DNA of 64,000 bases. It comes from MGIIa-L1 sp009887095. GTDB taxonomy: Archaea; Thermoplasmatota; Poseidoniia; Poseidoniales; Poseidoniaceae. Where the stretch lies: contig CALSRB010000001.1 in NCBI GenBank assembly GCA_943788655.1, forward strand, positions 194,206 through 258,205, written 5' to 3'. The notes under the pieces were generated by a model, which did not search any database, had not been told where the DNA came from, and saw only the letters and a list, made by a program, of their open reading frames with translations. Shown one piece after another: positions 17,706 to 26,259 of this stretch. Position numbers and translations under genes: made by a program. The first letter of the stretch is position 1. Each line of letters opens with the position of its first letter.

Positions 17706-17841
17706 TAAATCACCAAGTGGAGCACGATTCCGACGCGAGGACGCCCTCGCATCGGTTTAGAAGGTTGTTATTATCTGGGACATAAATGCTCATCCCATGG
17801 GGTTTGCATTTTGGCTGAAAGCATCGTTTTTTGCCATTCAA

Positions 17842-18081
17842 TCAGCGTTTCAGATGTATCTTCGTGGCGATTCGACTGATGTCTTCAATCGGGATTTCCA
17901 TCAAGCCGTCGTCCATGGACCAAGGTAGTTTGGATGGGTCGATGTCGTCTTCAATTCGCACCCGAATCGACATAACGGATCCGGTCGCTTTGTCGAAGAC
18001 CACATCTTTCAATTCACCAAGGCGTTCATCTTGGCGTCCAACGACGTCCCTTCCGATGATGTCTTTTGCGAAAATGGCCAT
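17842..18081 (-). CDS. PRC-barrel domain protein
   Basis: 79 residues matching a single PRC-barrel: AKDIIGRDVVGRQDERLGEL at the start, then DVVFDKATGSVMSIRVRIED, ending with IEIPIEDISRIATKI-like strands. PRC-barrels are small beta domains in photosynthetic reaction centre H subunits, RimM and many stand-alone archaeal proteins, where they bind RNA or protein partners; recent work ties some archaeal members to cell division. Its neighbour upstream on the same strand is Cdc48. The start is supported by GGGGTGA about six bases before the ATG. Confidence 0.88.
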   Translation of the reverse strand: MAIFAKDIIGRDVVGRQDERLGELKDVVFDKATGSVMSIRVRIEDDIDPSKLPWSMDDGLMEIPIEDISRIATKIHLKR

Positions 18082-18153
18082 CTAGATTCACCCCGTTGAG
18101 CGTTCTATGCGAACAAGGCCAGCCCCATCAATGCGTCGACGATGCAGGTGAAC

Positions 18154-20454
18154 TCACATCGATTCCATGCCGAAGCTGGTATCGCGGTTTCGCTTGATGT
18201 TCGACAAGCCACTTGTCAGTCGAGTTTCCATCTTTTGATAGTAGTCGAGCATTTCAGGTGTTACCGTTGGCCTCACGCGCTTGATTGCTTCTTCGAAGTG
18301 GGATTTTGTCACCTTCTTCTTCTTGGCTCGCATGCAGATGAGTGCTGCTTCACGGCAGACAGCCTCAATGTCTGCACCAGTGAATCCATCGAGGCCACCG
18401 ATGATGTCCTTGAGGGAGAACTTGGAGAGCGGCATGCCTTCGCTGTGAATGCTGAAGATTGACTCACGTGCACCGAGGTCCGGTGGTGGAACGTGAAGCA
18501 CACGTTCAAATCGACCGCTGCGGAGAAGGGCTGGGTCAATCATCTCTGGGCGGTTGGTCGCAGCAACGATGATCACACCATCGAGGGATTCGACGCCGTC
18601 CATGCTTGCGAGAAGTTGGTTGACCACTCGGTTCGATACATCGCTGCCGGAGCCGTCGGAATTGGAAGAGCGCATGCTTGCAATCGACTCGAACTCATCA
18701 AGGAAGATGATCGCAGGCGAGGACTGCTTTGCCTTCTTGAAAATTTCACGAATGGCTCGCTCGGATTCTCCAACCCACTTTGAAATCAATTCAGGTCCCT
18801 TGATGCTGATGAAGTTGGCTTGTGCTTCATTTGCGATTGCTTTCGCTAGCAAGGTCTTGCCTGTGCCGGGTGCGCCGAAGAGCACGATTCCACGAGGCGG
18901 CTTAATGCCAAAGTGTTCGAACAGCTCTGGTTGCGTAAGCGGCCATTCAACAGATTCCTTCAGTCGGTCCTTGACCTCTTGCAATCCTCCGACTTCTTCC
19001 CAGGTTACTTCTGGAATTTCGACATAAATTTCACGAAGGGCAGACGGTTCGACATCCTTGATGGCTTCTTTGAAGTCATTCATTCGGACTTCCATCTTTT
19101 CGAGAACTTCGGGAGGAATGGTTTCCTCATCGAGTTCGATTTCTGGTAGATAACGTCGCAACGCCCTCATGGCGGCCTCACGAACGAGCGCAGCGAGGTC
19201 AGCCCCAACAAACCCGTAGGTGTTGTCAAGGACCCAATTGATTTCAAAATCTTCAGAAATTGGCATTTGGCGTGTGTGAACGTCCATGATTTCTTGGCGT
19301 CCGTCTCGGTCTGGGACACCGATCTCGATTTCACGGTCAAATCGCCCAGGTCGGCGCAGGGCAGGGTCAAGGGCGTCACGCCGGTTGGTCGCACCAATGA
19401 CGACAACGTTGTCCCGACCTTGCATTCCGTCCATGAGCGTGAGCATCTGTGCGACAACCCTTCGCTCAACCTCACCGCTCACGTCCTCACGCTTGGGGCA
19501 AATGGAATCGATTTCGTCGATGAAAATGATGGCAGGTGAATTTTCAGCTGCTTCGTCAAAGATTTCTCTCAATTGCTTTTCAGATTCACCATAATACTTA
19601 GAGATAATTTCAGGTCCGTTGATTGACTTGAAGTGAGCGTTGACTTCCGTTGCTACAGCCTTGGCAATCATTGTCTTTCCAGTGCCCGGTGGCCCGTGCA
19701 GCAAGACTCCCTTTGGTGGGTCGATGCCGAGTCGACGGAACAACTCAGGGTGCTTTAGGGGCAGTTCAATCATTTCACGGACCTTCTGGAGTTGTTGACC
19801 AATTCCACCGACATCTTCGTAGGTGATGCCTTCGGATTGTCCTGCGTCTTCGTCGTCAACGGTTTCATCCTTGATCACGATGTCAGTCTCATTCGTGACT
19901 TTGACGATGCCTTTTGGCACTGTGTTGACAACTGCAAAAGGAAGTGCTTCGGCAAACAATGTCATGCCGGGGATGAAGATTCGGTCACCTTGCACAACCG
20001 GTCTCTTTGAGAGACCCCGTCGGGCAAACCCTTCGATTCCGGGTCCAAATTTGACTTTCTGTTTGTTCGCCATCACGGGTGAAAGCACAAGTTTTGTGCA
20101 TTCCTTCGCTTCGACTTTTGACACGGTAACACGGTCACCCAGGCTGACGCCTGCGTTTTTGCGGATGATTCCGTCAACACGGATGATTTCCATCTTTGTG
20201 TCTTCGGGGCGGCTGCGCCAGTAGATGGCTGCTGTCGAACGCTTTTCACCCCTTATTTCAACGATGTCGCCGGGTTTCAGACCAAGGTCGTTCTCTCCAG
20301 AGATCCGTGCTCGGCCGTGGCCGACATCGGAGGGGATTGCTTTTGCTACTCGTAAGGACATTGTGTTTTCATCGCCGGCCATATCTTCACTTCCATCCAA
20401 GAAACCGTCGAGGTGATTTAAACCTCGAACAGTGCCCTTTCTCTCCTTCTTCAT
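18154..20454 (-). CDS. Cdc48/VCP-like AAA ATPase
   Basis: Protein unfoldase that feeds substrates to the archaeal proteasome or remodels complexes. 766 residues: N-terminal double-psi-barrel/Cdc48 domain (~30-210), D1 AAA domain with GPPGTGKT (~255) and IIFIDEIDSI, D2 AAA domain with GAPGTGKT (~530) and IIFLDEFESI, and arginine-finger regions NRRDALDPALRRPGRFD and NRPEMIDPALLRSGRFE. The D2 Walker B reads DEFE where DEID is usual, but the catalytic Glu is kept. The tail ends in SFGMESM without an HbYX proteasome-docking motif. The start follows AAAGGGGGT. Confidence 0.95.
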   Translation of the reverse strand: MKKERKGTVRGLNHLDGFLDGSEDMAGDENTMSLRVAKAIPSDVGHGRARISGENDLGLKPGDIVEIRGEKRSTAAIYWRSRPEDTKMEIIRVDGIIRKNAGVSLGDRVTVSKVEAKECTKLVLSPVMANKQKVKFGPGIEGFARRGLSKRPVVQGDRIFIPGMTLFAEALPFAVVNTVPKGIVKVTNETDIVIKDETVDDEDAGQSEGITYEDVGGIGQQLQKVREMIELPLKHPELFRRLGIDPPKGVLLHGPPGTGKTMIAKAVATEVNAHFKSINGPEIISKYYGESEKQLREIFDEAAENSPAIIFIDEIDSICPKREDVSGEVERRVVAQMLTLMDGMQGRDNVVVIGATNRRDALDPALRRPGRFDREIEIGVPDRDGRQEIMDVHTRQMPISEDFEINWVLDNTYGFVGADLAALVREAAMRALRRYLPEIELDEETIPPEVLEKMEVRMNDFKEAIKDVEPSALREIYVEIPEVTWEEVGGLQEVKDRLKESVEWPLTQPELFEHFGIKPPRGIVLFGAPGTGKTLLAKAIANEAQANFISIKGPELISKWVGESERAIREIFKKAKQSSPAIIFLDEFESIASMRSSNSDGSGSDVSNRVVNQLLASMDGVESLDGVIIVAATNRPEMIDPALLRSGRFERVLHVPPPDLGARESIFSIHSEGMPLSKFSLKDIIGGLDGFTGADIEAVCREAALICMRAKKKKVTKSHFEEAIKRVRPTVTPEMLDYYQKMETRLTSGLSNIKRNRDTSFGMESM

Positions 20455-20559
20455 GCCGACCCCCTTTTAACCTAATGTCGATTTTTGATGGTTCTCTCCC
20501 TGTGAAGACTCAAGGGTCAGTTCCATCACTTTCAAGAAGGGCCTTTCGCTCGGCGATGC

Positions 20560-22188
20560 ATGGTTCATGTTTTAGAAACCGGCCTTGAGTTCCTCGCACA
20601 CGAAAATCCAAACGGTAAACCTGCAGTTCGTGGGTACAACATCATCAACGGTCAATTGACCCTCGCAAGCGATGGTGCGACATTTACCTCGATCAACCCA
20701 GCCATTCTAGCCGACACCCTTGGCCACTTCCCTCTGTCGACAAAAGCAGACGTGAACGCAGCTTTGGATGCGGCTCACGATGCCTTCCCTGGATGGGCTG
20801 CAACACCGGCGCCAACCCGTGGCCAAATCATCGGAAACATGGGCCGCTTGCTCATGGAGCACAAGGATGCAATCGTCGCCCTTGAAACCCGTGAAATTGG
20901 AAAGACCCTGAAAGAAGCCGCTGGTTCAGTCCAAGAAGCCATCGACACATGTTTGTTTTTCCAATCTGAAGGACGCCGTCTTTACGGTCAAACTGTCAAT
21001 TCTGAATTGCCTGACAAGGAACTGTTCACCTACCGTCGCCCCCTTGGCGTCTGCGGCATCATCAACGCTTGCAACTTCCCTGCAGCCGTGCCATTCTGGA
21101 AGATGATTCCAGCAATCATGTGCGGAAACACATGCGTTTGGAAGAGTCCACAAGATGCGCCGTTGCTTTCCTTCGCTCTCGCCCGCATCATGCACGAGGC
21201 TGGTTTGCCGAACGGTGTCATCAACCTTGTCCACGGAAAAGGAAGCGGAGCAGGCCAACACCTTGTCGACGCAGTTGACGAAGGAAGGGTCAACAAAATT
21301 TCATTCACAGGCTCGACAGAAGTTGGCAAGATGATTGGCGAAGTGTGCGGGCGAAACCTCGTTTCATGCTCCCTCGAACTTGGTGGAAAGAACCCGCTTG
21401 TCGTGATGCCCTCTGCAAACCTCGACAACGCTGTTGAAGGCGCATACTGGGGTGCATTTGGTACCGCAGGACAACGCTGCACATCCCTTGGTAACCTCAT
21501 TCTACACGAAGAGATTTATGATGAGTTCATGGTCAAGTTCATGGAAAAAGTCGAATCAACCCGAATTGGCGATTCGCTTGCCCATGATGGTGTCCTTTAC
21601 GGGCCAATGTTGTCCGAAAAGTACGCAAAAGATTTCCTCGTTGGCGTTGAGATGTGCAAGGAGTCTGGTGCAACTTTGATTCACGGTCAAGGCCGAATCA
21701 CAAGTGACAACAAACCAACCAACTTCCTAAGCACCGCAGAAGAGGGCGTCTACATGTGGCCCCACGTCTTCACCGGCGTGACTGAAGACATGACTTGCTT
21801 CCATGAAGAAGTGTTCGGACCTGCCGTCACAATTTGCAAGGCCACAGATTTCGATCATGCACTTCATCTTGCAAATGCAAGCCCGTACGGCCTTTCCTCT
21901 GCTATTTACACCAACGATCGCCTCGAAGCTTACCGCTACAAGACCGGTATCAAGGCTGGAATGACCGGTATTAACAACTCGACCACCGGCGCAGAAGCCC
22001 ACCTCCCATTCGGCGGTGTCAAAGGCAGTGGTAACGGAACCCGTGAATCTGGAATTTGGGTGATTGAAGCATACTCATACTGGCACGCTGTGAACGATGA
22101 GTTGTCTGGAAAACTGCAACTTGCTCAAATGGACGTCGATGAAGTTGAAATGGCTGAAGCCGATGTTGATTGGACACAATTAGCATGA
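20560..22188 (+). CDS. NAD(P)-dependent aldehyde dehydrogenase, ALDH7-like
   Basis: 542 residues, aldehyde dehydrogenase superfamily. Cofactor-binding NACNFPAAVPFW and GNTCVWKSP, the FTGSTEVGK turn, ELGGKNP (general-base Glu) and GTAGQRCT with the catalytic Cys are all present. The CGN-VWK spacing resembles the ALDH7 (antiquitin, alpha-aminoadipic semialdehyde) branch, but the ALDH7 signature GGNN is replaced by GGKN, so the substrate is uncertain. The protein is longer than a typical ALDH (~490), with extra residues at both ends. It starts divergently from cdc48 and is followed by phytoene synthase. Confidence 0.9.
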   Translation: MVHVLETGLEFLAHENPNGKPAVRGYNIINGQLTLASDGATFTSINPAILADTLGHFPLSTKADVNAALDAAHDAFPGWAATPAPTRGQIIGNMGRLLMEHKDAIVALETREIGKTLKEAAGSVQEAIDTCLFFQSEGRRLYGQTVNSELPDKELFTYRRPLGVCGIINACNFPAAVPFWKMIPAIMCGNTCVWKSPQDAPLLSFALARIMHEAGLPNGVINLVHGKGSGAGQHLVDAVDEGRVNKISFTGSTEVGKMIGEVCGRNLVSCSLELGGKNPLVVMPSANLDNAVEGAYWGAFGTAGQRCTSLGNLILHEEIYDEFMVKFMEKVESTRIGDSLAHDGVLYGPMLSEKYAKDFLVGVEMCKESGATLIHGQGRITSDNKPTNFLSTAEEGVYMWPHVFTGVTEDMTCFHEEVFGPAVTICKATDFDHALHLANASPYGLSSAIYTNDRLEAYRYKTGIKAGMTGINNSTTGAEAHLPFGGVKGSGNGTRESGIWVIEAYSYWHAVNDELSGKLQLAQMDVDEVEMAEADVDWTQLA

Positions 22189-22276
22189 GCTTTGGAACCG
22201 TTCGATTACGCCGAGAAAAACTACACTTCAAATATGGACATCCTCGATTGTTGAATGCTGTTAAGGTGAATTGTGC

Positions 22277-23284
22277 ATGACGTCGAGTTTCTTATTGGTT
22301 GAAAACGGAGGCCCCTCCTTCTCCGAACGCCTCGAAGAAGCTTACACGCATTGCGAATCAATCGCCCGGGCAGCTTCCAGCTCCTTCTTCCGCTCATTTC
22401 GACATCTCCCAGATCCGAAACGAAAGGCGGTAAACGCCCTCTATGCATTTTGCCGTAGGGTCGATGACATCGTTGACGGTGACTGGCTGCCAAGCGAAGA
22501 CCTCTCACACCTCGACTCCATCACCTCAGAGAGGCTTGCCGAGTTGCTCGAATCCCGAGAAACAAACCCGGTGTACTCTGACAATGAACACCATGAACGC
22601 CTGCGTGCGCTCATGATGTTCAGGTCTCGATTGGACGACATTGAGCAAGGTGTGTCGATGTCGGACCCAATCTTCATCGCCCTTGCAGATACACTCCACA
22701 GGTACCCAATCGAAATCGGTCACCTCCAAGAATTGATCAACGGAATGGAAGATGATTTGTTTGAAACAAATTATGCTCGATTTGAGGACCTGCGCAGATA
22801 CTGCTACAGAGTCGCCTCCACGGTTGGCCTGTGCTTGATTGAAATCTACGGTTACAGTGACCCGAATGCGCGGCGTCATGCTGTTGAAATGGGTTTGTTC
22901 CTACAATTAGTGAACGTCCTCCGTGACATACAAGAAGACCTGCGACGAAACAGAATTTATCTCCCAACAGAAGAACTTGCAAAATTTGGGCTGTCGCATG
23001 CAGACCTTTCCGATCCAACCCTCGCCAACCAGCCAGCTTGGCAGAACTTCATGCGCCACTATTTCGATCATGTTGTGACCAATCGAAACAATGCCCTGGG
23101 CTTGCTGCCCCTCTTGGACAAAGACGCACGCAGGTCACCCCGTCTCATGTGCACGGCATACAACGCCATTCTGAAAGAAGCGATTCGCCGGAACGGTGAT
23201 GTTCTCAGCCGTCGGCTCACGCTCAACTTCTACAGGAAGATGCAAGTTGCTCTATCGACGTTGTTCACACCAAGTCTCGACTGA
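22277..23284 (+). CDS. crtB: Phytoene/squalene synthase family protein
   Basis: Head-to-head prenyl synthase, most likely joining two GGPP to phytoene for carotenoids or retinal. The two Asp-rich motifs are visible: YAFCRRVDDIVDGD (~residues 60-73) and LQLVNVLRDIQEDLRRNRIY (~210-229). At 335 residues the length is normal. Carotenoid synthesis in surface Marine Group II would fit retinal supply for proteorhodopsin, though no rhodopsin gene is in this window. ATG 22277 was chosen over an in-frame TTG at 22271 because AAGGTGA lies seven bases before it. Confidence 0.85.
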   Translation: MTSSFLLVENGGPSFSERLEEAYTHCESIARAASSSFFRSFRHLPDPKRKAVNALYAFCRRVDDIVDGDWLPSEDLSHLDSITSERLAELLESRETNPVYSDNEHHERLRALMMFRSRLDDIEQGVSMSDPIFIALADTLHRYPIEIGHLQELINGMEDDLFETNYARFEDLRRYCYRVASTVGLCLIEIYGYSDPNARRHAVEMGLFLQLVNVLRDIQEDLRRNRIYLPTEELAKFGLSHADLSDPTLANQPAWQNFMRHYFDHVVTNRNNALGLLPLLDKDARRSPRLMCTAYNAILKEAIRRNGDVLSRRLTLNFYRKMQVALSTLFTPSLD

Positions 23285-23449
23285 TGCTTTTACAATTTTC
23301 ATGGACATGCTGTGGTTGATTCGATCTCTATGTGGGTTTCGAACCTCTGAACCGTGATTATCTCCTGAAGACATTTGAAAACATCTCAAAATAGATACAA
23401 TTAATTACTCATGTATATATTTCCCGGCATGCAGCCAGGAGTAGCGGCG

Positions 23450-23647
23450 ATGGACCCCACACACAGATATGAAGTTGTAGCAATGAAAAAAGGATGCTGC
23501 GAGTCAACTTATCAAGCGAATAAAATTCAAAACATTATGAATCAGCAAGCGGCGGCAGGGCGAACATTTGTCTGGATGCAACATGAGAGTCAAGTTGCCT
23601 GTTGTTCAAAAGATGACAGTCTTTTACTCGTTTTCAGAGTCGGATAG
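23450..23647 (+). CDS. Small DUF4177-like protein
   Basis: 65 residues from ATG 23450; an in-frame ATG at 23411 would add 13 residues. The order YEVVAMKK, QANKIQNIMNQQAAAGRTFVWM and a final SLLLVFRV follows the DUF4177 pattern (strand, helix with N-x-x-A-x-x-G, strand ending in a hydrophobic run). It carries extra cysteines (KKGCCES, VACCSK) not usual for DUF4177. The region is AT-richer than its surroundings. It is adjacent to the next gene with no gap. Confidence 0.5.
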   Translation: MDPTHRYEVVAMKKGCCESTYQANKIQNIMNQQAAAGRTFVWMQHESQVACCSKDDSLLLVFRVG

Positions 23648-24298
23648 GTGCCGCGATTGTCCCAACCGCCAGGTCTTTCTAAGTTCTTTAATGAATTCTC
23701 AAAATACCGGTGGGGTGCTCACCATCCCGATTGTTCATTTCATGACCACCATATAATTCGGATTATGAATCACCCATTTTGTTTGGGTTGCGTTTCTATG
23801 TATAGCGGCATAGTAGCCGGCACACTGATGCTGTTCGCTCTGGATTTTTATGGTATTAGTTGGGAGGTTACAATGTTTGCAGGGTTTTGCCTCTCACCAC
23901 TCCCGTATATTCAAATGCATTATCAAAAAAAATGGTTCAAAACATTGGCTCGAACAGGATTAGGAATTGGTTCAGCATTTTTTATAGGCGCTCCAGTATT
24001 GTTTTCACCGTTTGATGTCACTGGATTGATCCTGCGTTCATTTATTCTCGCAATCTATGTTTTACTTGCTAGGCATGCCCTCTCTAAGAGACAACAAAAA
24101 ATAGACCGCCCTTGTGATACTTGCACTGAAGGAGTATTCCCCCTTTGCAGTTGGAATAAGGATAAGATTCTCATGGCTTCGAACGATGATTCCCTCGATG
24201 ATGAAGGCAAAGAATTCCTTCAGATGGTTGCGCAAAGTGTTTGTGCTCCCCTAAATGAGCGGATGGTTGTTGCGCTCTCTGCGAGTGATTTCGACTAA
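23648..24298 (+). CDS. Membrane protein, DUF2085-like cysteine motif
   Basis: 216 residues read from a GTG directly after the previous stop; the start is uncertain. The N-terminal part has HHPDCSFHDHHI and NHPFCLGCVSMYSG, similar in layout to the CxxC segment of DUF2085 membrane proteins, then about four hydrophobic helices (SGIVAGTLMLFALDF, VTMFAGFCLSPLPYI, GIGSAFFIGAPVLF, LRSFILAIYVLLA). A cytoplasmic tail has CDTC and an acidic segment. AT-richer than flanking genes. Convergent with the minus-strand gene that ends at the adjacent base. Confidence 0.55.
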   Translation: MPRLSQPPGLSKFFNEFSKYRWGAHHPDCSFHDHHIIRIMNHPFCLGCVSMYSGIVAGTLMLFALDFYGISWEVTMFAGFCLSPLPYIQMHYQKKWFKTLARTGLGIGSAFFIGAPVLFSPFDVTGLILRSFILAIYVLLARHALSKRQQKIDRPCDTCTEGVFPLCSWNKDKILMASNDDSLDDEGKEFLQMVAQSVCAPLNERMVVALSASDFD

Positions 24299-24754
24299 TT
24301 ATATCGCGATAAGAATGATCAACATGTTCAACATGAATACAGGAATACCTCTAATATCACCACTTTTCACACAATAGCCAGCAAGCAACAATCCAGGTAA
24401 ACCCCCCAAGGTCGAATCTGTAGTGATGATGGCCAGTATAGTAAAAGCAATAGAAACCAAAAGAACAAACCCCTTTGGTTCCCAAATCCTTCTCCCTAAG
24501 AACCAAACCTGCTTCGTGGGGGCTACCACCTTCGCCGCAACATACATTGTATTTTCTTGCTGCTGATTGTTCATTACCTGGCTAAACGCTTGTTTAATTT
24601 GGTCAAGATTATTCATGGAAATATTCACATCGCCGCTAATAACACTGTCCTGGACTGACACATTTGCGTCTTGGCTTGTGCTTTTTCCCATGGGAATCCA
24701 GTTTGTACCATCCCATACTGAGTTTCCGTCAGGGCTGATAATCGGGCCAACCAT
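24299..24754 (-). CDS. Small protein with two C-terminal membrane helices
   Basis: 151 residues. The N-terminus MVGPIISPDGNSVWDGTNWI resembles the WDG-x-x-W repeat often seen at the front of poorly characterised membrane proteins. A polar stretch VSVQDSVISGDVNISMNN follows, then a linker and two hydrophobic helices (GFVLLVSIAFTILAII, IPVFMLNMLIILIAI). No enzymatic motif. The gene lies in the AT-richer pocket at 23.3-24.8 kb. Function unknown. Confidence 0.6.
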   Translation of the reverse strand: MVGPIISPDGNSVWDGTNWIPMGKSTSQDANVSVQDSVISGDVNISMNNLDQIKQAFSQVMNNQQQENTMYVAAKVVAPTKQVWFLGRRIWEPKGFVLLVSIAFTILAIITTDSTLGGLPGLLLAGYCVKSGDIRGIPVFMLNMLIILIAI

Positions 24755-24864
24755 GTTCCCCCGTAAAGGTCCAAATTAACCAACTCTCCGGTTTGTGTCT
24801 GGAAAGTTGTTTTATCGAAAAGGGCAAACGATTTGTTCACGGATGCGAAGATTTGAAGCGATTT

Positions 24865-26244
24865 TCAATCCCAAATTCCCAACGTGTCTCGGAGAGCCGG
24901 CTCGAGCGTTGGGTGTTCGAATCGATAGCCAATGTCGATCAATCGCTTGGGAAGAACTTTGGTGCTGTCTGTTGTCAGCGTGACGCCCATCTTGCCGAAC
25001 AAGATCCATATGCCAAACGGCGGTGTTGGAATGAAAGCAGGCCTTCGCAGAACCTTCCCCAATACCTTCGCAAATTGCTTCTGAGGAACGATGCCTGGAG
25101 ACACGAGGTTGTAGGCACCTTCACACGATTGTGTCATCAAGAGATGGTGCATTGCGTAGACTTCATCGTCCATCGAAATCCATGAGAGCCATTGTCGGCC
25201 ACGGCCGATGGGTCCGCCAGCGCCGAGCTTTGCTGGGAGGAGCATTTGGCCAAGGCCTCCGCCGGTTGCATCCAACACGATGCCTCCAGAGCGGGTGTGG
25301 ATCGTGCGAATTCCAGCATCCTTGGCCGGTTGAGCAGCAGCTTCCCATGCGATGCATGTTTCAGGGAGGTAGCCTTCCCCCGCCTTCGATGATTCAGTGA
25401 GTTCTTCGTTGCCACGATTTCCGTAATATCCAATGGCGCTGGCAATCATAAACACTTCAGGTTTGTTCTCGAGGTTTGCTAATGTCCTTGCTAGCAGGCC
25501 AGTGCTTTCAGTTCGACTGGTTCGAATGAACTCCATCCGTTTCTTGCTCCAGCGTTTGTCGCCAATGCCTGCGCCACCAAGGTGAATGACAGCATCAAAA
25601 CCTTCCAGCGATGCTGCATCGAGTGTGCCGTTCTTTGGGTCCCACTGGATTTCTTGGGCGTCTTTTACTGGTGTTCTTCGCACAAGTCGCCAGACCTCGT
25701 GATTACCCGTGTCGAGAAACGCAACGAGTTGCCTTCCGATGAGTCCTGAAGACCCAGCAATCAGAATCTTCTTCCGAGGCATGTGCTTGAATTCCTTGTG
25801 ACGTTGTATGTCTCTAGTCAGCCGAATGCCTCGGGCATTGAACATTCGATCGATTCGCTTTCGAACACTTCTGCCTGCCACCAGACGGCCAAGGCCGCCA
25901 AGAGGCACCCTGAATTCGACCCTGTCTTCGATTCGGCAGGTTCCGTCATCATTTGAGATGAAGGCGTGGACGTGTGACCATGACTTGAATGGTCCTTTGA
26001 TCATGTCATCGGCGAATGCGTGTGGTGGGTTGTAGCCTTTGTGCCTTGCAATCCATTGAAGTTTGATTGGGCCCATCGGGAACCTGAAAATTCGTTCGGA
26101 ACCATTTTCGAGGGTTGGGTCCGCTCGAACTTCCTCTACCTCTTCCCATGGCGGCATCAATCTTCGGAAGGATCCCTTTCGTTCATGCCAGGCAAAGGTG
26201 GTCTCGATGTCGTCGGGGACCTGGGTGATGTGTGTGTATTCCAT
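24865..26244 (-). CDS. SRPBCC domain fused to TIGR01777-type epimerase
   Basis: 459 residues in two parts. Residues ~1-150 look like a START/SRPBCC cyclase-type domain (HITQVPDDIETTFAWHERKGSF ... EDRVEFRVPLGGLG). Residues ~155-459 are an extended short-chain dehydrogenase of the TIGR01777 (SDR39U1) group, with the nucleotide motif ILIAGSSGLIGRQLVAFL, GFDAVIHLGGAGI and IGYYGNRG, ending with the family's C-terminal domain. The reaction of this family is not established. It is followed downstream of the class II photolyase on the same strand with a 15-bp gap. Confidence 0.88.
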   Translation of the reverse strand: MEYTHITQVPDDIETTFAWHERKGSFRRLMPPWEEVEEVRADPTLENGSERIFRFPMGPIKLQWIARHKGYNPPHAFADDMIKGPFKSWSHVHAFISNDDGTCRIEDRVEFRVPLGGLGRLVAGRSVRKRIDRMFNARGIRLTRDIQRHKEFKHMPRKKILIAGSSGLIGRQLVAFLDTGNHEVWRLVRRTPVKDAQEIQWDPKNGTLDAASLEGFDAVIHLGGAGIGDKRWSKKRMEFIRTSRTESTGLLARTLANLENKPEVFMIASAIGYYGNRGNEELTESSKAGEGYLPETCIAWEAAAQPAKDAGIRTIHTRSGGIVLDATGGGLGQMLLPAKLGAGGPIGRGRQWLSWISMDDEVYAMHHLLMTQSCEGAYNLVSPGIVPQKQFAKVLGKVLRRPAFIPTPPFGIWILFGKMGVTLTTDSTKVLPKRLIDIGYRFEHPTLEPALRDTLGIWD

Positions 26245-26259
26245 GCCAACGCCTCGTGT

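Noticed and set aside
23411..23449. Upstream start for the DUF4177-like gene
   Set aside because: The added residues are not in the family pattern; ATG 23450 directly precedes it. The choice is not firm.
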